A stretch of 44,485 nucleotides of DNA from Deinobacterium chartae (lineage in GTDB: Bacteria; Deinococcota; Deinococci; Deinococcales; Deinococcaceae), in the NCBI RefSeq assembly GCF_014202645.1, contig NZ_JACHHG010000018.1:1-44485 (forward strand), in the 5' to 3' direction. The stretch's first letter is position 1. Each line of letters opens with the position of its first letter. The notes beneath the pieces were generated by a model. It was given only the letters and a program-made list of their open reading frames with translations, ran no database searches and was not told where the DNA came from. Shown here piece by piece: positions 9,393 to 16,758 of this stretch. Made by a program: the position numbers and the translations under genes.

Positions 9393-9821
9393 ATGAAACG
9401 CTATGGGTTCCTCGCACTGGCAGCCCTGTTGGGAGCCTGCGCTCCCTCGCAGACCGCGCCCTTCGTGGCAGCCCCGCTGATTGACCTGCAAAGCGGTCAG
9501 GCCTCGACCATCTACCTCTACCGCAACGGCGGTGCCGGCGTGTCCGGGCGTCAGCGGGTCGAGGTCGCCCAGCCCGGCGGCCTGCGCCTCGAGGGCGAGT
9601 ACAACGTGCTGCAAACCCACGGCGTCGTGCACGTGGAAGCCACCTCGAGGTGGTGGGGGTTCGGTTTCCAGGACACCTCCTCGAGCGTGCTGGGGCAGGG
9701 CAGCCTGGTTGCCCGGGGGGCAAACGTGGTGCTGAGCTGTGATTTCACCGTGGAAAACGGGCGGCATGCCAACGGCACCTGCAGCGACAACCAGGGACGC
9801 CGTTACAAGTTTTCTTTCTGA
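9393..9821 (+). CDS. Putative lipoprotein
   Basis: A 142-residue protein with a short signal sequence (MKRYGFLALAALLGAC) ending in a lipobox, so it is probably lipid-anchored. The mature part is mostly beta strand (STIYLYRNGG, GLRLEGEYNVLQTHGVVHVE) and carries two further cysteines near the C-terminus (LSCDF and GTCSDN), which may form a disulfide. I do not recognise the family. It is transcribed from a leaderless promoter and ends before a strong terminator. Confidence 0.75.
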   Translation: MKRYGFLALAALLGACAPSQTAPFVAAPLIDLQSGQASTIYLYRNGGAGVSGRQRVEVAQPGGLRLEGEYNVLQTHGVVHVEATSRWWGFGFQDTSSSVLGQGSLVARGANVVLSCDFTVENGRHANGTCSDNQGRRYKFSF

Positions 9822-9853
9822 AGCTGCCAGCGTGTCGGTTGGCCTTCGGTCGG

Positions 9854-9880
9854 TTAAACACGAGCTTTGCTCGTGTTTAA
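9854..9880. terminator. Strong hairpin terminator
   Basis: A 12-bp perfect stem (TTAAACACGAGC at 9854-9865 with 9869-9880) around a TTT loop, A-rich before and T-rich after. It can end transcription from the lipoprotein gene and from the opposite strand. Confidence 0.8.
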
Positions 9881-9973
9881 TTTAATGTTAATACATACAT
9901 CAATCAGATCTATTCCACCGAACGTGATTAACAAGGATTCAATTTAAACGCACGAAAAGCTTCATTTTGCGCC

Positions 9974-10026
9974 CCTATGCTTGATTCGCAATGTGGAAGT
10001 TATTCCGCAAGCTCAAGCATAGGAGG
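9974..10026 (+). promoter_or_regulatory. 5' leader hairpin overlapping the fasciclin gene ribosome site
   Basis: CCTATGCTTGA (9974-9984) is the exact reverse complement of 10013-10023. The second arm includes the first three bases of the AGGAGG Shine-Dalgarno site (10021-10026) of the gene at 10032. An mRNA starting upstream of 9974 could fold so that the ribosome site is partly paired, allowing translational control. The same bases could instead be a regulator operator. The preceding 90 bases are AT-rich and probably hold the promoter. Confidence 0.55.
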
Positions 10027-10031
10027 TTCAT

Positions 10032-10568
10032 ATGAACAAAATGCTGTTCAATATCGCCGTGACTGCCCTGCTCGGTCTGGGTGCCGCCCATGCCCAGACC
10101 ACCCCCCCGGCCCAGCCGACCGCTCCGGCCGCTCCGGCCGCCCCGGCCACCAACAGGCCGGCCACCATCGTAGAACTGATCAACACCGACGCCCGCCTCA
10201 CCACCCTCAAACGCGCCATCGAGGCCGCCGGGCTTACCCAGACCCTGACCGGCGAAGGACCTTACACCCTGTTCGCCCCGACCAACGACGCGTTTGCCAA
10301 GATCCCGCAGGCCGACCTGGACGCCCTGCTCAACGATCCCGAGCGGCTCACCGCCCTGCTGCAGTACCACATGGTTTCGGGCAACGTGGCCGCCGCGCAG
10401 CTCGAGACCATGACCAGCCTGCCCGCGATGGGGGGCGGCAGCCTGACGCTGAGCCGCGAAGGCACCGCCCAGCGCATCGGTACGGCGGGCGTGGTGGTCG
10501 CCGATATCCCCACGAACAACGGCACCGTGCACCTGATCGACACGGTCCTGATGCCGCCTTCGATGTAA
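10032..10568 (+). CDS. Secreted fasciclin (FAS1) domain protein
   Basis: Encodes 178 residues: a signal peptide (about 1-21, ending AHA), a Pro/Ala-rich linker (about 22-48), then one FAS1 domain. FAS1 hallmarks are TIVELINTDARLTTLKRAIE, GPYTLFAPTNDAFAKIP (the conserved H1 box), LLQYHMVSGNVAA and a C-terminal NGTVHLIDTVLMP (H2 box). FAS1 proteins are adhesive or matrix proteins, so a surface or periplasmic adhesion role is inferred. It starts at ATG 10032 with a strong AGGAGG site. It is a single-gene unit between two terminators, with an mRNA hairpin in the leader. Confidence 0.93.
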   Translation: MNKMLFNIAVTALLGLGAAHAQTTPPAQPTAPAAPAAPATNRPATIVELINTDARLTTLKRAIEAAGLTQTLTGEGPYTLFAPTNDAFAKIPQADLDALLNDPERLTALLQYHMVSGNVAAAQLETMTSLPAMGGGSLTLSREGTAQRIGTAGVVVADIPTNNGTVHLIDTVLMPPSM

Positions 10569-10583
10569 ACCGCGCGAACCCGT

Positions 10584-10613
10584 GCGCCCGGGACAGAGTC
10601 CCGGGCGCTTTTT
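10584..10613 (+). terminator. Rho-independent terminator of the fasciclin gene
   Basis: A 10-bp GC stem, GCGCCCGGGA (10584-10593) with 10599-10608, loop CAGAG, followed by five T residues. Confidence 0.92.
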
Positions 10614-10732
10614 GACGAACCGGACACGGCAGCTGTGGCTCCGCAATCAACAACGGCCTTTAGGGCTGCGCTCAGATGCTCCTCGCTCCTCCCCGTTACA
10701 TTCAGGATCACAAACTACGCCAAGGAGAAGCG

Positions 10733-11188
10733 GTGGACTGGAACTTACAGCTGGGAATCGTGTTTGAAGTGGCCGCAGCGATGCTGCTGGGCGGCCTGAT
10801 CGGGCTGGAACGGGAACTCGCCAACAAACCGGCGGGGTTCCGCACCCACATGCTGATCGCCGGCACAACCGCCCTGATGGCCGGGCTGGGCCTTTTGCTG
10901 CTCCAGAATTTTGGCAACGTCGTCGAAGGCGACCTGATCCGCACCGACCCGATCCGCATCCTCGAGGCCACGGTGGCCGGCGTGAGCTTCCTGGGCGCCG
11001 GAGTGATTTTCCGCAGCCGCAGCAGCTCGCCCGAAGGACTTACCACCGCCGCCTCGATCCTGCTCGCGGCCGGGCTGGGGGTGGCGGTCGCGCTGCACGC
11101 CTACGTGGTCGCCGTCGGCGTGACCCTGCTGGCCCTGCTGGTCCTGCGGGCACTGCACTCGCTCGAGCGACGCATTCATAAAAACTGA
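10733..11188 (+). CDS. MgtC/SapB-family membrane protein
   Basis: Encodes a 151-residue membrane protein. The family signature GGLIGLERELANKPAGFRTH is present at the N-terminus, then ALMAGLGLLLLQ, GVSFLGAGVIFRS and GLTTAASILLAAGLGVAVAL, giving about four to five helices. MgtC/SapB proteins are linked to magnesium homeostasis and, in pathogens, to survival in macrophages through effects on the ATP synthase; in free-living bacteria the role is poorly defined. GTG 10733 is chosen because AAGGAG lies 5 bases upstream; the longer frame to 10676 lacks a ribosome site. No Mg riboswitch (M-box) is evident in the short leader. It converges on the response regulator gene. Confidence 0.92.
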   Translation: MDWNLQLGIVFEVAAAMLLGGLIGLERELANKPAGFRTHMLIAGTTALMAGLGLLLLQNFGNVVEGDLIRTDPIRILEATVAGVSFLGAGVIFRSRSSSPEGLTTAASILLAAGLGVAVALHAYVVAVGVTLLALLVLRALHSLERRIHKN

Positions 11189-11237
11189 CGCGCGAGTGCG
11201 AGACGGCAGCGCCCCCAGGCAGCCCACGGCCCTGCCG

Positions 11238-11840
11238 TTACAACCAGCCGCGCTCACGGGCCAGGCGGGCCGCCTCGACCCGGTTCCGGGCACCGAGTTT
11301 GGAAATCGCCTCGGACAGGTAATTGCGCACCGTACCCTCCGAGAGCCCCAGCTGGCGCGCCACCTCGCCGCTCGAGGCTCCCTCGGCGGCCAGGCGCAGC
11401 ACCTGCCGTTCCCGCTCGGTCAGCGGGTCCGGGTCATCCCAGGCCTCGGCCGCCAGCTGGGGATCCACGGCCCGCCCGCCTGCGTGCACCCGGCGGATCG
11501 CCCCGGCCAGCTCCGAGGCCGGAGCGTCCTTGAGCAGGTAGCCGCGCGCCCCCACCTCGAGGGCGCGGCGCAGATACCCGGAGCGCGCGAAGGTCGTGAG
11601 GATCACCACCCGGATGCGGGGCAACTCGCTGCGGATGCGTGCGGCGAGTTCCAGGCCGCTCAGCCGGGGCATTTCGATGTCCGTGACCACGACGTCCGGC
11701 TGCAGGCGCCGCGCCGCCGCCAGAGCCTCTTCCCCGTTGGCTGCCAGCCCGACGACCTCGAGGTCCGGCTCCAGCGACAGCAGGGCCTCGAGCGCACCCG
11801 CAACCAGCGTCTGGTCCTCGGCCAGCAGAACCCGGATCAC
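11238..11840 (-). CDS. NarL/DesR-type response regulator
   Basis: A 200-residue two-component regulator. The receiver domain (residues about 1-120) has the acidic pair ED at 8-9, the phosphorylation site D54 in VVTDIEMPRLSG and the conserved lysine in GYLLKDAP. The C-terminal LuxR-type helix-turn-helix (about 140-200) reads LTERERQVLRLAAEG, then LGLSEGTVRNYLSEAISKLG. Its ATG overlaps the last 4 bases of the histidine kinase gene, so the two are translationally coupled and are cognate partners. Together with the ABC transporter genes upstream it resembles the yvfRS-yvfTU and desKR arrangements of Bacillus; control of the transporter operon is therefore a reasonable inference. Confidence 0.93.
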   Translation of the reverse strand: MIRVLLAEDQTLVAGALEALLSLEPDLEVVGLAANGEEALAAARRLQPDVVVTDIEMPRLSGLELAARIRSELPRIRVVILTTFARSGYLRRALEVGARGYLLKDAPASELAGAIRRVHAGGRAVDPQLAAEAWDDPDPLTERERQVLRLAAEGASSGEVARQLGLSEGTVRNYLSEAISKLGARNRVEAARLARERGWL

Positions 11841-12955
11841 GCGAGAACCTGCCGGGGTCGGGAAGGCGCCGACGCGTCCGTGCGCGGCAGGCGTACCAGC
11901 AGGCGCGTTCCTGCCCGTCCGTCCCGCACGAGCTCGCCGCCCAGCGCCCGCACCCGTTCGCGCATGCCGGTGAGTCCGGCGCCCTCCGGAGCCAGACCGC
12001 CGCGTCCATCATCGTGCACCTCGAGCTCCACGTGCGGCCCAGCCGCTCCGATGCGCACCCGAACCCGCCGCGCGCCCGAATGTCGCACGACGTTGGTCAC
12101 CGCCTCGCGCAACGCGAGCTCGAGCACCTGCTCGACCGGTGCGGTCAGGTCAAGCGGTTCTCCCTCGTACTCCAAAGTGATGCCAGCGGCGTCCAGCGCG
12201 ACCTTGCAACGCCCCAGCTCGGCATTGAGACCGCTGCCCCGGTAGCCCCGTACCGCAGCGCGCACCTCCTGCAGCGCCTCGCGCGAGATGCGCTCCACCT
12301 CGTGAATCTCCCGCACGGCCCGCGCCGGGTCGAGCTCGGTGAGCCTCGAGGCCAGCTGGCTCTTGAGCACGATCACCGACAGGGTATGGCCCAGCAGGTC
12401 GTGCAAGTCGCGCCCGATGCGCTCACGCTCGGCGTCGCGGACCAGCCGCTCCTTTTCGGCCTGTAGCTGCTGCATGCGAATACCGCGCTCCATCCAGCGG
12501 TACGAGTAGGCGTTTCCCACCCCCACCGCCACCGCCATGAAGCTGACGTACAGCAGGGCCGTGATGTCCATCTGTCCCAGGCCCACCTGCAGGCCCAGCA
12601 GGCCCAGCAGCGCGCCCAGCACCCCCAGGGTAAGGCGCAAGTCGGGCTGGAAACCGGCCAGCGCAGCCGCGTAGATCAGAAAGGTCGCCGCCGAATCCAG
12701 CCGCAGCCCCTCGGCCAGCCCGTACATTCCGAATGTGGCCGCCACGGCAGCCCGGTTCCATGCCCGACCGGGCGGAAGTGAGTCCAGGATCATGAAGTTC
12801 TTGGCGTACAGGTACAGCAGCACGATCAGCGCTGCGCCAAACACCGCCCCCTCGCCCGCAGGACGGGGGACGGCCAGGAAGTCGCGGACCGGGTAGATCA
12901 GGAACACCACCCAGAAGAGCGGAAGCCAGTTGACGCGCCGCAGCAGCTTCAACAT
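11837..12955 (-). CDS. DesK-like sensor histidine kinase
   Basis: Encodes a 372-residue membrane kinase. About the first 150 residues hold several hydrophobic helices without a large extracellular loop, as in DesK-type membrane-state sensors. The HisKA_3 dimerisation box is RIGRDLHDLLGHTLSVI with phosphorylated His185, and the HATPase domain has LREAVTNVVRHSGA (N box), HDDGRGG (G1) and GLTGMRERVRALGG (G2). ATG 12955 follows a leaderless -10 box (TACACT, 12962-12967 on the complementary strand) by 6 bases, so the kinase and regulator may also have their own promoter inside the permease end. The stimulus is unknown. Confidence 0.93.
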   Translation of the reverse strand: MLKLLRRVNWLPLFWVVFLIYPVRDFLAVPRPAGEGAVFGAALIVLLYLYAKNFMILDSLPPGRAWNRAAVAATFGMYGLAEGLRLDSAATFLIYAAALAGFQPDLRLTLGVLGALLGLLGLQVGLGQMDITALLYVSFMAVAVGVGNAYSYRWMERGIRMQQLQAEKERLVRDAERERIGRDLHDLLGHTLSVIVLKSQLASRLTELDPARAVREIHEVERISREALQEVRAAVRGYRGSGLNAELGRCKVALDAAGITLEYEGEPLDLTAPVEQVLELALREAVTNVVRHSGARRVRVRIGAAGPHVELEVHDDGRGGLAPEGAGLTGMRERVRALGGELVRDGRAGTRLLVRLPRTDASAPSRPRQVLA

Positions 12956-12961
12956 GTTTCC

Positions 12962-12967
12962 AGTGTA
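12962..12967 (-). promoter_or_regulatory. Internal leaderless -10 box (TACACT) for the kinase gene
   Basis: On the minus strand TACACT stands 6 bases before the kinase ATG. It lies in the 25-base gap after the ABC permease stop, so it could drive a kinase-regulator transcript separate from the transporter. Confidence 0.5.
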
Positions 12968-12980
12968 GCGCCCGTGCACC

Positions 12981-13775
12981 TCAGCCGAACTGCTGGCCCT
13001 GGTCACGGCGGTAGGCCATCACCGCCAGCGCCAGGAACACGGCGGTGTAACCGGCCAGCCACAGCCAGTGCAGCGCCTCGCTCTGGTCACCGCGCGCACC
13101 CAGGGCGCTCCAGCCGAGCTGGGCGAAGTGGTAGGCCGGCAGGTAAGGAGCGATTTCCTGCACGAAGCGCGGGGCCACCTGCAGGGGAACAAACAGCCCC
13201 GAGGCAAACGACAGGGGCAGATAGATCAAGTTGGCGATGCCCGACGCCGAGTTCGGCCCGGCCGCATAGCCGATCCACAGGCCCAGGGCGGCGAAGGGCA
13301 GCATGCCCAGCAACAGCTTGAGCAGCACCGACAGCAGGGTGGGCAGCGGCACCGAAATCCCCCCTATCCAGCGCGCGAACACCATCAACAGCAGGACCGA
13401 GATCAGCCCGATGATGACCGTCACGCTGACCCTGGCTGCGAAGTAAACGGGCAGTGACAGCGGCGTGACGCGCAGCAGCCGCATCCAGCCCAGCCCGCGC
13501 TCGGTGGCGAGCGGAACTCCGAACGAGAACAGCGCGACCGTGATCAGGCTGTAGGCCGAGAAGGACACCAGCATGTACGCCCCGGCGTCAATGCCACCCA
13601 GCTCCCTGCTGGCGTTGGGCAGGCCGAACATCGCGAAGAGCACGATCGGAAACAGCAGGATCGGAACGACAAACGCCGGCATGCGCATCAGCTTCAGCAG
13701 CTCGCAGCGCACCAGCCAGGTCCAGGCTCCCAGCGACGAGGCTGTCCGGGAACGGGTCAGGGTCAAGTCGGTCAT
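12981..13775 (-). CDS. ABC-2 type transporter permease
   Basis: A 264-residue permease with about six hydrophobic helices and the ABC-2 layout: an N-terminal cytoplasmic stretch (LVRCELLKLMRMPAFVVP), a GLPLATERG-like cytosolic loop (GVPLATERGLGWMRLLRVTP) and the C-terminal LIYLPLSFASGLFVPLQVAP signature. It pairs with the ATPase encoded 17 bases upstream. TTGGAGACG precedes ATG 13775. The exported substrate is unknown; transporters of this kind beside DesKR-like systems include lipid-, drug- and bacteriocin-type exporters. Confidence 0.9.
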   Translation of the reverse strand: MTDLTLTRSRTASSLGAWTWLVRCELLKLMRMPAFVVPILLFPIVLFAMFGLPNASRELGGIDAGAYMLVSFSAYSLITVALFSFGVPLATERGLGWMRLLRVTPLSLPVYFAARVSVTVIIGLISVLLLMVFARWIGGISVPLPTLLSVLLKLLLGMLPFAALGLWIGYAAGPNSASGIANLIYLPLSFASGLFVPLQVAPRFVQEIAPYLPAYHFAQLGWSALGARGDQSEALHWLWLAGYTAVFLALAVMAYRRDQGQQFG

Positions 13776-13792
13776 GGTTCGTCTCCAAAACG

Positions 13793-14683
13793 TCAGGCCC
13801 GGACCGCAGCCGCGGTCACGGTCAAGAAGGCCTCCTCGAGGCTGGCGCGCGCCACCTCGAGTTCCGTCAGGTCGGTCAGGTCAGCCAGCAGCCGGGCCAG
13901 GGCCGCCTCGGGCACGCTGGAGTGCAGTTCGGCCCGGTCCCCCTCGAGGCTCGCACGGGTCACGCCCGGCAGGCTCTGCAGTGACGAGAGGGTGACCTGC
14001 TGCGAACGGAAACGTATCCGCGCGCCTCCCACCTGTGCCTTGATCTGTGCCGGGCTACCCTGAACCAGCTCACGGCCCCGGTCGATCACCACCACCCGGT
14101 CAGACAGCGCATCGGCCTCCTCGAGGTGGTGCGTGGTGAGGATCACGGTCTTGCCCCGCGCCTTGAAGTCGCTCACTGCCCGCCAGAAGCTCTGGCGGCT
14201 GGTGACGTCCATCGCCACGGTCGGCTCGTCCAAAAAGATCAGATCCGGGTCGCCGCACACTGCCAGCGCGAAGGCCAGACGGCGGCGCTGACCGCCCGAG
14301 AGGCCCGAGGCCAAGCGCCGCTCCTCGGCGCCCAGGTCCGCGAGCTCCAGCACGGTCCGGCGCGGCAGCGGAGCCGGGTACAGCCGCGAGAACATCTCGA
14401 TCAGCTCACCCACCTGCAAGGTGGCGGGCAGATCGCTCTCCTGCAGCATCGCGCCCATCCGCGCCCGCGCTACCCGGTCGCGCGGATCCCTCCCGAACAC
14501 CCGCACCCGGCCTCCGCTGGGTGGGCGCAGGCCCAGCATCAGGCTGATGGCCGTGGTCTTGCCTGCCCCGTTAGGACCCAGCAGCGCCAGCACTTCTCCT
14601 GCCCGCACCTCGAGGTTGAGCCCGTTCAGAGCCGGGTGCGTTCCGTAGTGTTTGGTGACCTGCTCCAACTGTACGGTAACCAT
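13793..14683 (-). CDS. ABC transporter ATP-binding protein
   Basis: Encodes a 296-residue ATPase: Walker A GPNGAGKTT (about residues 37-45), the Q-loop in MGAMLQESDLP, signature LSGGQRRRLAFALA, Walker B DLIFLDEPT and H-loop ILTTHHLEEAD. A C-terminal extension of about 80 residues after the nucleotide-binding domain is typical of CcmA/DrrA-type ATPases of ABC-2 exporters. It is the first gene of the minus-strand operon ATPase-permease-kinase-regulator. ATG 14683 has TAAGGT 6 bases upstream (14690-14695) and no ribosome site, so the operon mRNA is probably leaderless. Confidence 0.95.
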   Translation of the reverse strand: MVTVQLEQVTKHYGTHPALNGLNLEVRAGEVLALLGPNGAGKTTAISLMLGLRPPSGGRVRVFGRDPRDRVARARMGAMLQESDLPATLQVGELIEMFSRLYPAPLPRRTVLELADLGAEERRLASGLSGGQRRRLAFALAVCGDPDLIFLDEPTVAMDVTSRQSFWRAVSDFKARGKTVILTTHHLEEADALSDRVVVIDRGRELVQGSPAQIKAQVGGARIRFRSQQVTLSSLQSLPGVTRASLEGDRAELHSSVPEAALARLLADLTDLTELEVARASLEEAFLTVTAAAVRA

Positions 14684-14689
14684 GCCTGC

Positions 14690-14695
14690 ACCTTA
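14690..14695 (-). promoter_or_regulatory. Leaderless -10 box (TAAGGT) of the ABC operon
   Basis: On the minus strand TAAGGT is followed by 6 bases and then the ATG of the ATPase gene. The divergent gene starts at 14824, so the 140 bases between hold both promoters, plus a TGACA-CC-TGTCA palindrome that might be an operator. Confidence 0.5.
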
Positions 14696-14823
14696 GCCGG
14701 ACGGCCCACCGCCGCCCAGTCCCAGACGTCACCGGGCCGACCTGACACCTGTCATACCGGCCCGGAACGCAGCGAGGGCGAATTCCCCACAAGCTTTTCG
14801 GGAACTGGCATAATAAACGGCAT

Positions 14824-15453
14824 ATGCGCAACAAACCGCTCTCTTCCGAAGCGCGGGACGCCCTGACCGAATCCTCGTTCGAGGGACAGGTCATCTGGCA
14901 ACCTGCCGAACTCCAGGGAGACCGCGCCCGCCTGCAGCCGGTCCTGCCCATCCCCGCACTCGCCGCCCACCTCGACGAGGCCCTGGGCATCGAAAGCTGG
15001 GCCTACCAGCTCAGCGTCATCTCGGTCTCCCCCGCCGTCGTACACGCCCGCCTCGAGCTGGGCGGCTCCGCTCGCGACGGCCTGGGCAGCGGCTTGCACC
15101 TCGAGGACGCCTCGCGCGCCGCGCTGAGTGCCGCCGCCGCCGCCTTCGGCATCGGCGAACACGAACTGAGCGCGCCGCACCGCTGGGCCCCGTACGACCC
15201 CGAGCAGCCCACCGCAGCTGCCACCCTGGCCCCGGCCCACAGCAGCACCGCGCAGCCCAGCCCCGAACCGGTCAAACCCAAAGCGCACCAGCACATCGAC
15301 GAAATGATGGAACGCCTCAAGGAAGCCGGACTGGGCCTCGAGGCCGCCAAGCTCTCGATGCGCTACGGCGGCTATGGCAGCACCCTCGAGGAGAGCCGCC
15401 AGCTGTACGCGCAACTGCGCGACCTGCTGCGCGAGCGCAGCGGCGATGATTAA
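14824..15453 (+). CDS. Rad52/DdrA-like single-strand annealing protein
   Basis: A 209-residue protein that fits the Rad52/22 fold as remembered for DdrA of Deinococcus radiodurans (also about 208 residues). The N-terminal half follows the family pattern: VIWQPAELQGDRARLQPVLP, then IPALAAHLDEALGIESWAYQL, VHARLELGG, and an alpha helix AALSAAAAAFGIG followed by HRWAPYD. A Pro/Ala/Ser-rich linker (about 125-155) leads to a helical tail (IDEMMERLKEAGLGLEAAKL, then TLEESRQLYAQLRDLL). DdrA binds single-strand DNA ends and protects them from nucleases. The basic residues usual in the annealing helix are largely replaced by Ala, so this may be a diverged paralogue. It overlaps the phosphoesterase gene by 8 bases. 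CATAAT at 14809-14814 is a possible -10 box. I see no classic RDRM site upstream. Confidence 0.65.
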   Translation: MRNKPLSSEARDALTESSFEGQVIWQPAELQGDRARLQPVLPIPALAAHLDEALGIESWAYQLSVISVSPAVVHARLELGGSARDGLGSGLHLEDASRAALSAAAAAFGIGEHELSAPHRWAPYDPEQPTAAATLAPAHSSTAQPSPEPVKPKAHQHIDEMMERLKEAGLGLEAAKLSMRYGGYGSTLEESRQLYAQLRDLLRERSGDD

Positions 15454-16204
15454 GGTCATCGCCATCGGCGACGTGCACGCCGAGTGGGGGCGGATGTGGG
15501 CCGCGCTGCGCAGCGCCTATGCCGTAGACGCCGACTACGCCCCTACCCAGCCGGTGCGCGACGGTCGCTACCAGGTGATCTTGCTCGGCGACCTGGCCCA
15601 CCCCAAGAGCGCACACGAATACAGCCTGATCAGCGGCTTTGATCCTTTTGACTTCTCGGACCCGGCGCACCTGGCCGCCGCCGCGCGGGCCCAGGTGCGC
15701 GAACTGCGGCGCCTCAAGCGCTTTGCGGACGCGGCCGCAGGCAACGTACAGATCGTGCTGGGCAACCACGATGACGCCGTGCTGTACCGCCACCATCAGC
15801 TTGGCACCGGCTACGGGGTGCAGCACAACGAGTTCGATCCCCACTACGGGGGCATCTTGCTGCCCGACGACCTGCGGGCGTGGTTTGCCGGCTTCGCCCG
15901 CGAGATCCGCCTGGGAGACACCCAGTTCGCCCACGCCGGACCGGCGAGCTCGATGGCGTACTTCGATGACTTCTTCTACGGCGATAGCGACACCAAGACC
16001 TGGTGGCGCGAGAAACCCGGGATGGTGCAGGACTACGGCTTCGCCTTTGGGGTTTACGGGCATACGGTCATGCCACACGGCGTTTACATCGACCCGCTCA
16101 ACCGTTTCGCCATGATCGACGCGCTCGACCGCCGGGAGTACCTCGAGCTGATTTTCCAGGGAGATTTCGGCGGAAAACCCACCTACAACGTCATCAGCTT
16201 CTGA
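15446..16204 (+). CDS. Calcineurin-like metallophosphoesterase
   Basis: Encodes a 252-residue phosphoesterase with all the dinuclear-metal motifs in order: IGDVHAEWG (GDxH), LGDLAHPKS (GDxx), LGNHDDAV (GNHD), QFAHAGPASS and GVYGHTVMPHG (GH). This matches the PPP/ApaH-like metallophosphatase fold, which hydrolyses phosphomonoesters or diesters or dephosphorylates proteins. The ATG at 15446 lies inside the end of the Rad52-like gene, so the two products are made together. A link between the phosphatase and DNA repair (for example DNA end processing or nucleotide signalling) is inference only. The tRNA operon promoter begins 4 bases after its stop. Confidence 0.88.
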   Translation: MIKVIAIGDVHAEWGRMWAALRSAYAVDADYAPTQPVRDGRYQVILLGDLAHPKSAHEYSLISGFDPFDFSDPAHLAAAARAQVRELRRLKRFADAAAGNVQIVLGNHDDAVLYRHHQLGTGYGVQHNEFDPHYGGILLPDDLRAWFAGFAREIRLGDTQFAHAGPASSMAYFDDFFYGDSDTKTWWREKPGMVQDYGFAFGVYGHTVMPHGVYIDPLNRFAMIDALDRREYLELIFQGDFGGKPTYNVISF

Positions 16205-16207
16205 GGG

Positions 16208-16236
16208 TTGACAGGCGGCGCACCCTCTTATATGAT
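16208..16236 (+). promoter_or_regulatory. Near-consensus sigma-70 promoter of the tRNA operon
   Basis: A perfect TTGACA (16208-16213), a 17-base spacer and TATGAT (16231-16236, one change from TATAAT). Transcription should start near 16243, giving a leader of about 58 bases before tRNA-Asp. It is the strongest promoter seen in the window, as expected for stable RNA. Confidence 0.92.
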
Positions 16237-16300
16237 TAACCGCGCTGAAGGACGCAACGCGCTCCGGAAAGCAAAAGGTACCGAAAGGTACGTGCGGTAA

Positions 16301-16377
<77 letters not shown>

Positions 16378-16424
16378 ATCGCCCAGCGTACCCGCGCTGT
16401 GGGTACGCACCAAAGGGCGAGCAA

Positions 16425-16500
<76 letters not shown>

Positions 16501-16509
16501 GAAAAGGTC

Positions 16510-16529
16510 AGGGGGAGCATGCTCCCCCT
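16510..16529 (+). other. 20-bp perfect palindrome between tRNA-Phe and tRNA-Thr
   Basis: A perfect palindrome of 20 bases (AGGGGGAGC on the left arm) in the spacer between two tRNAs. In RNA it makes a hairpin with no U-tract, so it is more likely a processing or attenuation structure than a full terminator. Confidence 0.6.
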
Positions 16530-16538
16530 TATCTGCAA

Positions 16539-16613
16539 GCCAGTGTAGCTCAGCGGTAGAGCAACCGATTCGTAATCGGTAGGTCGTCGGTTCAAATCCG
16601 ACCTCTGGCTCCA
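16539..16613 (+). tRNA. tRNA-Thr (CGT)
   Basis: A 75-nt cloverleaf with anticodon stem ACCGA/TCGGT and loop TTCGTAA, giving anticodon CGT, which reads ACG (Thr). T-loop GGTTCAAAT and an encoded CCA are present. The acceptor stem has one T-T mismatch at the sixth pair. It is the last member of the operon and is followed by a terminator. Confidence 0.93.
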
Positions 16614-16620
16614 CCAGAAA

Positions 16621-16654
16621 AGCTCCCCGCCTCACGTGAGGCGGGGAGCTTTTT
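16621..16654 (+). terminator. Terminator of the tRNA operon
   Basis: A 30-base perfect palindrome (AGCTCCCCGCCTCAC on the left, 16621-16635; right arm to 16650) followed by TTTT. It is preceded by AAA, so the hairpin also works partly in reverse. Confidence 0.92.
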
Positions 16655-16758
16655 CTACCGCGCAGGGAGGCGCGCAAGAAGCCCGGTGAAACCCTCGAGG
16701 TCAAGCAAGCTCGAGGCGCGCGAGCATGGCCCACTGCCTGGAGACCGTCAAGCAACGT

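Noticed and set aside
10614-10732. An M-box magnesium riboswitch before the MgtC-like gene
   Set aside because: The 119-base gap is too short and shows none of the M-box conserved motifs.
14684-14823. An RDRM radiation-response site before the Rad52-like gene
   Set aside because: The consensus TTATG-N7-CATAA palindrome is not present; only TGACA-CC-TGTCA is found, which does not match.
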